From JBOHBN01 sp050698355 (GTDB taxonomy: Bacteria > Actinomycetota > Actinomycetes > Streptosporangiales > WHST01), in contig JBOHBN010000253.1 in the NCBI GenBank assembly GCA_050698355.1, positions 1 to 12,846 on the forward strand: 12,846 nucleotides of DNA, given 5' to 3'. A program made the position numbers and the translations under genes. Positions within the stretch are counted from its first letter, which is position 1; each line of letters begins with the position of its first letter. A model generated the notes under the pieces. That model saw only the letters and a program-made list of their open reading frames with translations. It ran no database searches and was not told the DNA's origin. Positions 1 to 5,360 of this stretch are shown one piece after another.

Positions 1-89
1 GACACGTAGAGGCGCTCGGCGGCACGGGTGAGGTTGCCCTCCTCGGCCACGGCGGCGAAGGACCGCAGCAGCCCGATGTCCACATCCAT
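1..89 (-). CDS. LysR-type transcriptional regulator, N-terminal fragment (runs off left edge)
   Basis: Only the first 29 codons are in the window; the rest lies to the left. The reading frame opens with ATG at 89-87. It carries the first part of a LysR-family winged helix-turn-helix: the pattern LLRSFAAVAEEGNLTRAAERL matches the usual family form in which a helix (LRxFxAVAEEG) leads into the recognition region (FTRAAERLxVSQ). LysR proteins are DNA-binding activators or repressors that respond to a small molecule bound by a C-terminal domain, which is not visible here. The gene is divergent from the DoxX-like gene starting at 184, the classic arrangement in which a LysR protein controls its divergent neighbour and itself. 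The effector cannot be deduced. Confidence in the family is good despite the short stretch. Confidence 0.8.
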   Translation of the reverse strand, partial: MDVDIGLLRSFAAVAEEGNLTRAAERLYV

Positions 90-107
90 TCCGTAAGGTT
101 ATGAATG
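87..107. promoter_or_regulatory. Candidate LysR-type operator in the divergent promoter region
   Basis: The 94 bases between the LysR-type gene and the DoxX-like gene contain CAT (87-89), 11 bases, then ATG (101-103). This is a minimal T-N11-A dyad of the kind LysR proteins bind. An overlapping inverted pair CATTC (87-91) and GAATG (103-107) also has an 11-base spacer. The arms are short and one overlaps the regulator's start codon, so this is suggestive only. Confidence 0.25.
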
Positions 108-183
108 CTGGTATTGGACGCGCAAAGGTGCTCCTGGCGACAGTGGTCCGGACCGGACAACTCCGCAGCGGGAGGTCACCGCC

Positions 184-537
184 GTGCTTGTCGCCTATAT
201 TGCCCTCACCTCGATCACGGCCCTCGCCGCCGCCATCGGAGCCTGGATGAACTTCGTGCACCACCCGATACCCGTCGCCGCTGCCCAACAGGTCCGGGTG
301 CCGCAATCCTGGATGGGTCTGCTCGGCAGCCTGTTCGGTGCCGCGACGGTCGGGCTGGTAGCAGGGTTCGCCGTACCGGCCCTCGGTGTGGCCGCCGCCG
401 CGGGGCTGGTGCTCTACTTCGTCGGCGCGGTCATCGCTCACGCGCGTGTGGGCGACCCGCACATCGGGCGGGCCGCCGCAGCCCTCGGCCTATCGGCGGC
501 CACCCTGCTCGTCACGGCCACGTACGCGACGGGCTGA
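184..537 (+). CDS. DoxX-like small integral membrane protein
   Basis: A 117-residue, very hydrophobic protein that looks like a DoxX_2-type family member. Four membrane segments can be read at about residues 2-22, 44-62, 65-86 and 96-115. The middle pair carries the typical pattern of a V-P-x-S-W-M loop followed by LG-x-L-x-GA and a later VPALGVAAAAGLVLYFVGAVIAH stretch. The start is GTG at 184, chosen because a good Shine-Dalgarno (GGAGG, 171-175) sits 8 bases upstream and no family-like sequence precedes it. The family's biochemical role is poorly defined; members have been linked to redox or thiol stress and to membrane oxidoreductases, so no precise function is given. It is divergent from a LysR-type regulator, which probably controls it. 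The short length is normal for this family. Confidence 0.85.
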   Translation: MLVAYIALTSITALAAAIGAWMNFVHHPIPVAAAQQVRVPQSWMGLLGSLFGAATVGLVAGFAVPALGVAAAAGLVLYFVGAVIAHARVGDPHIGRAAAALGLSAATLLVTATYATG

Positions 538-559
538 CGTATCGACACCCTCGGCGCGC

Positions 560-735
560 TAGGATCGAACCACCACAACTACACACACGTACTCGCGGTT
601 CGCCTCGTTGCGGGCCGGCCAGCAGGGCCGGTTCTGGGGCTGGGCGGCCCGCGCGAGGCGGCCCGCTGATGGGGCCGGTGAAGGCGATGCCTGCGCCGGA
701 CCACATGGCGGGACTTGAGCGAAGGAGCTTGTCTC
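560..735 (+). promoter_or_regulatory. Putative promoter and structured leader upstream of the cysteine dioxygenase operon
   Basis: The 198 bases between the DoxX-like stop and the dioxygenase start hold no convincing gene. TAGGAT at 560-565 is a good actinobacterial -10 hexamer; no matching -35 stands out (CTGACG at 534-539 is 20 bases away). A start near 572 would give a leader of about 160 bases. Within it are a strong hairpin, CCGGCC (615-620) with GGCCGG (626-631) around a 5-base loop, and a direct repeat GGCGGCCCGC at 643-652 and 657-666, 4 bases apart. The flank also has CGAACC (566-571) complementary to GGTTCG (597-602). The leader ends in the Shine-Dalgarno GAAGGAG (721-727). I see no poly-cysteine leader peptide. 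Confidence 0.35.
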
Positions 736-1329
736 GTGAGTATTCTCAGCACCTCTCCGTACTGGCCGGAGCTGCGCCGCATCGCGCAACAAGTCGAGGA
801 GACCACCGCGGGTCCGCGGATCCGGCCGGATGCCCTGCGCGACATCGTGTCGACGATCGTCGCACGCCCGGATGCCTGGTCCGCACATGTGCGCTTCGAC
901 CTGTCCGAACGCTTCTTCACCCGGCTCCACTACGCCGACGACTTCGAGGTGTGGCTGATCTGCTGGGAGCTGGGGCAGGACACGCTGCTGCACGACCACG
1001 GTGGCAGCGTCGGGGCGTTCAGCGTGGCCCGCGGCTCGCTCATCGAGGACTACGGCGACGTTCGCGGCGGCCGGCTGCGTACGAGGACGCACGATGCTGG
1101 GCAGAGCGTCGCGTTCGGCGAGCACTACCTGCACAACCTGGTGAACATCTTCGCCGATCCGACCGTGACGGTGCACGCGTACGCGCGGCCGCTGGCGTCG
1201 ATGAACTTCTACTGCTGGCTGCCGTCCGGTGCGCACCACCTGCGCGAGATTCCGTGTGAGTCGCCGGAACCCGACACCACCGCGCTCGAGGCGGTCGCCA
1301 GCCAGCTGCGTGCCGAGGCGGCGTCATGA
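736..1329 (+). CDS. Cysteine dioxygenase type I (cupin, non-haem iron)
   Basis: A 197-residue cupin-fold enzyme expected to oxidise L-cysteine with O2 to cysteine sulfinate in the cytoplasm. The iron-binding triad is visible: H86 and H88 in the LLHDHGGSVGAF motif, and H133 in YLHNLVN. The catalytic His-x-Tyr pair is H147/Y149 in TVHAYARPL. The position equivalent to the mammalian cross-linked cysteine (Cys93) is Gly, as is usual in bacterial enzymes, so no Cys-Tyr cofactor can form. The start is GTG 736, because GAAGGAG at 721-727 is 8 bases upstream; an in-frame TTG at 715 would lie before that site. Length is normal. The gene overlaps the rhodanese gene by four bases (ATGA), so the two are very likely co-transcribed and translationally coupled. 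A 3-mercaptopropionate dioxygenase or another thiol dioxygenase is the main alternative and cannot be excluded by eye. Confidence 0.9.
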   Translation: MSILSTSPYWPELRRIAQQVEETTAGPRIRPDALRDIVSTIVARPDAWSAHVRFDLSERFFTRLHYADDFEVWLICWELGQDTLLHDHGGSVGAFSVARGSLIEDYGDVRGGRLRTRTHDAGQSVAFGEHYLHNLVNIFADPTVTVHAYARPLASMNFYCWLPSGAHHLREIPCESPEPDTTALEAVASQLRAEAAS

Positions 1330-1736
1330 GCGCCGACACGGTTTCCGGCCTCGTCGCCGAGGCGCTGGCACACGTCCACCGGTACACGCCGGACGAGGCG
1401 GCCGCCGCGATGGAACGCGGCGCGCTGCTTGTCGACCTACGGCCGCTGGAGTACCGGCTGCGAAACGGGGAGATCCCAGGGGCGATAGCCGTCCCGCGGC
1501 ACGTGCTGGAGTGGCGGCTCGACGTGACCAGCGAGGCGCGGCTGAAGGAGCTCGATTACGGCGACACCAACCGTCAGATCGTCCTGCTGTGCAACGAGGG
1601 CTATACCTCGAGCCTGGCCGCGTACCAGGTCATGCGGGACCTCGGCCTCACCAACGTACGCGATGTCGCTGGCGGGTTTGCAGCGTGGCGAGAGGCGGGA
1701 TTACCCGTGCTGCCGCGCATCGGGCTGACTGCCTAG
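1326..1736 (+). CDS. Single-domain rhodanese-like sulfurtransferase
   Basis: A 136-residue protein consisting of one rhodanese domain. The signature early motif is LLVDLRPLEYRLRNGEIPGAIAVP (about residues 34-57). The active-site loop holds C89 in LLCNEGYTSS (residues 87-96), and the domain ends with the VRDVAGGFAAWREAGLP motif (111-127). C89 would carry a persulfide, which fits sulfur transfer or sulfide/persulfide handling. The ATG overlaps the cysteine dioxygenase stop as ATGA, so the pair probably forms one unit in cysteine-sulfur catabolism; what the sulfur donor is cannot be read from sequence. L126 is encoded by TTA (1701-1703), a rare codon in such a GC-rich genome. The stop codon lies in a CTAG palindrome shared with the stop of the convergent HAD gene. 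Confidence 0.92.
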   Translation: MSADTVSGLVAEALAHVHRYTPDEAAAAMERGALLVDLRPLEYRLRNGEIPGAIAVPRHVLEWRLDVTSEARLKELDYGDTNRQIVLLCNEGYTSSLAAYQVMRDLGLTNVRDVAGGFAAWREAGLPVLPRIGLTA

Positions 1737-2425
1737 AAATGCTCGAGTAGCTCGGGGAACCGGGCCAACCACAGCACCTGCCCATCGTCCGGATCGACCT
1801 CGCCGTGCTCGAGCACCCAGGTGTTGCCGTTCGGTATGTACACGGCATTCATCCCCGCCTGCCTGGCGGGGATGATGTCGGACTGCGGTGAGTTGCCGAT
1901 CATCCACGTCGCCGTCGGCGTCAGCGCATGCTCGCTTACGAGGTGCCGGTACGTGTCGACGCTCTTCTCCGCGACGATGTGGATGCTCCCGAAGTGCTGC
2001 GCCAAGTTGGAGGCGTCCAGCTTGCGCTGCTGCTCTTCCCGCTCACCCTTGGTGAGCAGGAGCAACTGGTGCCTCGCGCCCAGTTCCGCCAGCGTCTCGG
2101 TCACGCCGGGAAGCAGCTCGACGCGTTGCCGCACGAGGTCCGCGGCCAGCTCCTCGATCTCGCGGCGCTCGCCCGCGGTCGCTGGCCGTTCGCGCAGCCG
2201 TTCCAGGCAGTTCCCGAGGCTGCGCAGGAACACCGCACTTCCGTAGCCGTACGTCACCGCGTTCGCCGCCTCGATGTCGTCGAGGACGGCACGGATCTCC
2301 TTACGGTCGAGCGTGGGGTGCGCGAGCCAGGTGAGGAAGTCGTCGATGACCCGCTCGAACAGGACGTTGTTCTCCCAGAGCGTGTCGTCGGCGTCGAAGA
2401 TCAGCGCGCGTGGTTGGGGCTGCAC
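1733..2425 (-). CDS. HAD-superfamily hydrolase (phosphatase-like)
   Basis: A 230-residue HAD-family protein with all four motifs. Motif I is IFDADDT (D11 nucleophile, D13 acid/base). Motif II is LLLLTKG with T125. Motif III is the lysine in AEKS (K154). Motif IV is GNSPQSD (residues 177-183) for Mg2+ binding. The segment between motifs I and II is an alpha-helical cap of about 90 residues, as in subfamily I phosphatases that act on small phosphorylated metabolites; the substrate is unknown. The start is GTG 2425, placed just before the conserved strand; there is no Shine-Dalgarno. TACGTT at 2437-2432 sits where a -10 box would make the transcript begin at or near the GTG, so it may be leaderless. 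It is divergent from the methyltransferase and convergent with the rhodanese gene, overlapping it by three bases. Confidence 0.9.
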   Translation of the reverse strand: MQPQPRALIFDADDTLWENNVLFERVIDDFLTWLAHPTLDRKEIRAVLDDIEAANAVTYGYGSAVFLRSLGNCLERLRERPATAGERREIEELAADLVRQRVELLPGVTETLAELGARHQLLLLTKGEREEQQRKLDASNLAQHFGSIHIVAEKSVDTYRHLVSEHALTPTATWMIGNSPQSDIIPARQAGMNAVYIPNGNTWVLEHGEVDPDDGQVLWLARFPELLEHF

Positions 2426-2431
2426 GGCACC

Positions 2432-2437
2432 AACGTA
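2432..2437 (-). promoter_or_regulatory. Candidate -10 box for the HAD gene (leaderless geometry)
   Basis: TACGTT on the minus strand ends 6 bases before the GTG start at 2425, the spacing expected if transcription begins at the start codon. No good -35 is visible at 16-18 bases upstream. The same hexamer occurs before dinB (11167-11172). Confidence 0.3.
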
Positions 2438-2543
2438 TCGTCGTACTCGGTCAGGGGTGATTGGACGATGCGCGGGTGGGCCCAGGTAGCCTGCGGCCGG
2501 TTCGAAGCACGACGACTCGCCGCATCGCGAGGCGGAGGATCCG

Positions 2544-3305
2544 ATGGTGGAGTTCGAGACCGAGCCGCACTACGCGCGGCTTGCCGAAACCTATGACGCG
2601 AACTGGGCGCACAGCGGCGAGTACGTCGCCTGGATGAACGAGCACATCGACGCGCGCCTCGGCATCACTGCGGGTGACCGCGTCGCCGACCTCGGGGCCG
2701 GTACGGGCCTGTTCCTGCGCGCCCTGGCCGAGCACGTGACCGCGGACAACCCGATCCTGTGCATCGACCCGTCCCAGCCGATGCTCGACAACCTGCCCGA
2801 CGACCCGCGGTTGGCGCCGGTCTGCGCCACGGCCGAGCAGGTCGCGCGCGGCGAGGTGCGACTGGCGTACGACCAGCTCGACGCGCTGGTGGCCAAGGAG
2901 GCCGTCCACCACTTCTACGACCTCTCCGAGACACTGCGCGGTCTGGCCGGGCTGCTGGCGCCCGGCGGGCGGCTGCTCGTGGTGACGCTGCCGCCGCGGC
3001 TCGACTACCCGCTGTTCGCCGCTGCTCTGGACCGGTTCGCCGCGAACCAGCCGGCGCCCGAGGACATCGCTGACGCGTTACGCGCCGCGGGACTGGATAC
3101 GCGGCTGGAGTACGAACAGTTCCCGGTCCGTGTCGGCCGCGACCATTACCTGGACCTGGTGGCGAACCGGTGGATGTCGATGCTGTCCACCTGGACCGAG
3201 GCCGAACTGGCGGCGGGCCTGGAGGAGATGCGCGCCGCGCATCCCGAGGAGGAGCTGCGGTTCGTCGACCGGTTCGCGTTTATCCGCGGCGTCCGGCCCG
3301 CCTGA
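2544..3305 (+). CDS. Class I SAM-dependent methyltransferase
   Basis: A 253-residue Rossmann-fold methyltransferase. Motif I, the SAM-binding glycine loop, is VADLGAGTGLFL (about residues 47-58). The acidic residue after strand beta-2 that contacts the ribose is D75 in LCIDPSQPML. The post-loop strand is LDALVAKEAVHHFYD (about 112-126), followed by LAPGGRLLVVTLP (138-150), the usual beta-5 region. The C-terminal part (about 170-250) would shape the acceptor pocket and gives no recognisable substrate signature, so small-molecule methylation is likely but the acceptor is unknown. The ATG is supported by GGAGG at 2534-2538, 5 bases upstream. Residue 179 is encoded by TTA (3078-3080). The gene stands alone: divergent from the HAD gene and convergent with the hexosaminidase, 15 bases apart. 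Confidence 0.92.
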   Translation: MVEFETEPHYARLAETYDANWAHSGEYVAWMNEHIDARLGITAGDRVADLGAGTGLFLRALAEHVTADNPILCIDPSQPMLDNLPDDPRLAPVCATAEQVARGEVRLAYDQLDALVAKEAVHHFYDLSETLRGLAGLLAPGGRLLVVTLPPRLDYPLFAAALDRFAANQPAPEDIADALRAAGLDTRLEYEQFPVRVGRDHYLDLVANRWMSMLSTWTEAELAAGLEEMRAAHPEEELRFVDRFAFIRGVRPA

Positions 3306-3320
3306 GGTCGCAGCGTCCGG

Positions 3321-4928
3321 TCAGGCACGTCCCCACGGCACGCCGGGGGCCCGGTAGTAGTTGACGCCGAGTACCTCCCAGCGGCGGCCCTGGGTCGCGA
3401 GCCGGGTCTTGTACTCGTTCCAGTCGTGCGTGCTCGCCGGCGACCAGCCGATCTCCGCGGCACCCGCGATGCGCGGGAAGGCCATGTACTCGATGTCGGC
3501 GAGCGTCTCCAGCGTCTCGCTCCACAGCGGCGCCTCGACTCCGGCGATGTCCGCCTCGGCCACGCCCGCGACCTGCGTTGCCGGATCCCACGAGTACGAC
3601 TCACGTACGGTGACGTAGCCGGCCCAGTGCAGCCCGAGCTCGGTGTCCTTGTTGTACTTCATGTCGAGGTAGAAGCGGTTCGCCGGTGACATCACGAGCC
3701 GGCCGCCCTGTGCGACGGCCTGCCGGGCGAGGTTCGCCGACCGGTCGTCACCCGTACCCCAGTACTGCACGGTCGAGCCGGCACGCAGGTGGGCAGCCGC
3801 GATCTCCTGCCAGCCGTACACGGTCTTGTCGTTGTCGGCCACGATCGCCTGCGCCTTGTCCACGAACGTGACGTAGTCCTCGTGGCTCGTGCTGTGCGCC
3901 TCGTCGCCGCCCATGTGGAAGTACGGCCCCGGAGTCATCGCGCCGATCTCGCGCACGACGTCGTCGTAGAACCGGTAGGTGATCGGCTTGTCGACGCACA
4001 GCGAGCTGAAACCGACGCTGGTGCCGGTGTACAGCGGCGGCGCCTTGCCGTCGCAGTTCAGCTTCGCGTACGAGGCGAGCGCGGCGTTGGTGTGGCTCGG
4101 GCTGTCGATCTCGGGGACGATAGTGATGTACCGGGCCTTCGCGTACGCGACGATGCGCTCGTACTCGGCCTTGGTGTAGTAGCCGCCGGGCCCACCGCCG
4201 ACCTCGGTGCTTCCTCCGTACGTGGCGAGCCGGGGCCAGGAGTCGATGACGATGCGCCAGCCCTGGTCGTCGGACAGGTGCAGGTGCAGCATGTTGACCT
4301 TGTACATCGCCAGCAGGTCGATGTAGTGCTCGACCGTGTCCACGCCGAAGAAGTGCCTGGAGACGTCAAGCATGGCGCCGCGCCAGGCGAACCGTGGCGA
4401 GTCCTCGATGCGCACCGCGGGTACGCGCCACGGGCCGCGGCGTGGCGCCCCCGACTCCACCTTCGGCGGCAGCAGCTGGCGAAGGGTCTGTACGCCGCGG
4501 AACAGGCCCTCGGCGCCGTGAGCCCGCAGCAGGACGCCGGTCCGGCCCGACTCCAGCGTGTATCCCTCGGCACCGAGGCCTTCCGGGCCGTCCGCGTCCA
4601 GGACGAGCGCGTGACCGACTCCCACTCCGGGACGCACGACCAGGGGGAGCGCGTAGCCGGTGGACGCCCGCAGGATCGCCGCGAGGTACTCGCCGACCCG
4701 CACGGCGTCATCCGAGCCCGGGCGGACGACAATCATGGTCTGATGCTCGACGCGGAACTCCCCGTCCGACGTCGGCACCATCGAGGCCGGCTGCGGCACC
4801 ACGCGCGGTGCTCCCACTGACCCTCGGTGACGTTCCTGCGATGCCTGCGCGGTGCCGGGTAGCGCGACGCCCACCGCAGCGGCAGCGGTGCCGGCGACGA
4901 AGGCCCGGCGATTGAAAGTGTTCGCCAC
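3321..4928 (-). CDS. Secreted beta-N-acetylhexosaminidase, glycoside hydrolase family 20
   Basis: A 535-residue exo-hydrolase that removes terminal GlcNAc/GalNAc from chito-oligosaccharides or glycans outside the cytoplasm. The N-terminus is a Tat signal: the twin-arginine motif NRRAF (residues 6-10), a hydrophobic Ala-rich core, and a likely cleavage site after A29 in TAQA-S. Residues about 40-175 form the GH20b alpha/beta domain; the catalytic TIM barrel begins at FAWRGAMLDVSRHFF (about 180). The catalytic pair D342-E343 lies in HMGGDEAH; E343 is the acid/base and D342 orients the substrate acetamido group in the GH20 substrate-assisted mechanism. LHLHLSDDQGWR (214-225), VPEIDSPSH (271-279) and EAPLWSETL (465-473) are further family landmarks. 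Start GTG 4928 is chosen because it places the signal peptide at the N-terminus; the frame stays open upstream to 5282 but without family-like sequence. No clear Shine-Dalgarno precedes it. Length is normal for bacterial GH20. Confidence 0.95.
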   Translation of the reverse strand: MANTFNRRAFVAGTAAAAVGVALPGTAQASQERHRGSVGAPRVVPQPASMVPTSDGEFRVEHQTMIVVRPGSDDAVRVGEYLAAILRASTGYALPLVVRPGVGVGHALVLDADGPEGLGAEGYTLESGRTGVLLRAHGAEGLFRGVQTLRQLLPPKVESGAPRRGPWRVPAVRIEDSPRFAWRGAMLDVSRHFFGVDTVEHYIDLLAMYKVNMLHLHLSDDQGWRIVIDSWPRLATYGGSTEVGGGPGGYYTKAEYERIVAYAKARYITIVPEIDSPSHTNAALASYAKLNCDGKAPPLYTGTSVGFSSLCVDKPITYRFYDDVVREIGAMTPGPYFHMGGDEAHSTSHEDYVTFVDKAQAIVADNDKTVYGWQEIAAAHLRAGSTVQYWGTGDDRSANLARQAVAQGGRLVMSPANRFYLDMKYNKDTELGLHWAGYVTVRESYSWDPATQVAGVAEADIAGVEAPLWSETLETLADIEYMAFPRIAGAAEIGWSPASTHDWNEYKTRLATQGRRWEVLGVNYYRAPGVPWGRA

Positions 4929-4941
4929 AGCCGGTGATTCT

Positions 4942-4983
4942 TGCACCACTGCGCGTTCGTGACCAGAGGATCGCAATGGTGCA
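4942..4983. repeat. Imperfect inverted repeat upstream of the hexosaminidase (possible operator)
   Basis: TGCACCACTGCG (4942-4953) is matched in inverted orientation by CGCAATGGTGCA (4972-4983): 11 of 12 pairs, with an 18-base spacer. It begins 13 bases upstream of the hexosaminidase GTG. On the minus strand AAGAAT (4942-4937) and TGGTCA (4965-4960), 17 bases apart, could be weak -10 and -35 boxes, which would place the dyad over the promoter. The arms do not match the DasR consensus (TGGTCTAGACCA) that controls chitin/GlcNAc genes in Streptomyces, though a TGGTCA half-like word is present in the spacer. Confidence 0.5.
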
Positions 4984-4994
4984 CACGATGGGTT

Positions 4995-5342
4995 ACGAGC
5001 GACGTCGGAGGCAGCGAGGGCGGGCCGCACGATCTTGGCCGAGCTCTGGCCGACCTGGAGGAGTTGCGTCACCATGCGGGGCTTGATCGCTGGGTCGTGC
5101 TCGGGCACTCGTTCGGCGCTGATCTTGCCTTGGCGTACGCGGTCGAGTACTCGCATGCGGTCCGCGCCGTGATAGCGGCGTGCGGAACGGGTGTACAGAA
5201 CGACCGGGACTGGAAAGCCGCCTACGATGCCCTCAGTGAGACCGAGTCGCAGCCCGACATACTGTTCGTCAGAGCCGTACACCGCAGCTTGATCGAGAGC
5301 TGGCGGCGGTGGATCAAGCAGCCAACGGAGAAGTCTGCATGA
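4995..5342 (+). pseudogene. Alpha/beta hydrolase remnant, truncated at both ends
   Basis: The reading frame between the hexosaminidase and dnaE2 encodes about 115 residues that look like the centre of a prolyl-aminopeptidase-like alpha/beta hydrolase. It has an ALADLEELRHHAGLDRW helix, the nucleophile elbow VVLGHSFGAD with its serine, and LALAYAVEYSHAVRAVIAACGTG. Then follow NDRDWKAAY and HRSLIESWRRWIKQP, typical of the lid region. The N-terminal strands with the oxyanion HGGPG-type motif are missing. So is everything after the lid, including the strand with the catalytic acid and the final histidine; the frame stops at 5342 eight residues after the last recognisable tryptophan. No Shine-Dalgarno or plausible start is seen; the frame enters through TTG 4941 inside the inverted repeat. 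It therefore cannot encode a working hydrolase. The 432-base gap 4929-5360 otherwise holds only the inverted repeat. Confidence 0.7.
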
Positions 5343-5360
5343 CCAGAATTAAAGTCCAGC

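Noticed and set aside
105..1259. 384-codon plus-strand frame across the DoxX-like gene and the dioxygenase
   Set aside because: Arg/Pro/Ala-rich low-complexity product, overlapping two genes with clear family signatures in other frames.
4929..5282. N-terminal extension of the GH20 gene to 5282
   Set aside because: It would bury the Tat signal about 118 residues inside the protein, and the extra sequence is the antisense of the hydrolase remnant and the inverted repeat.
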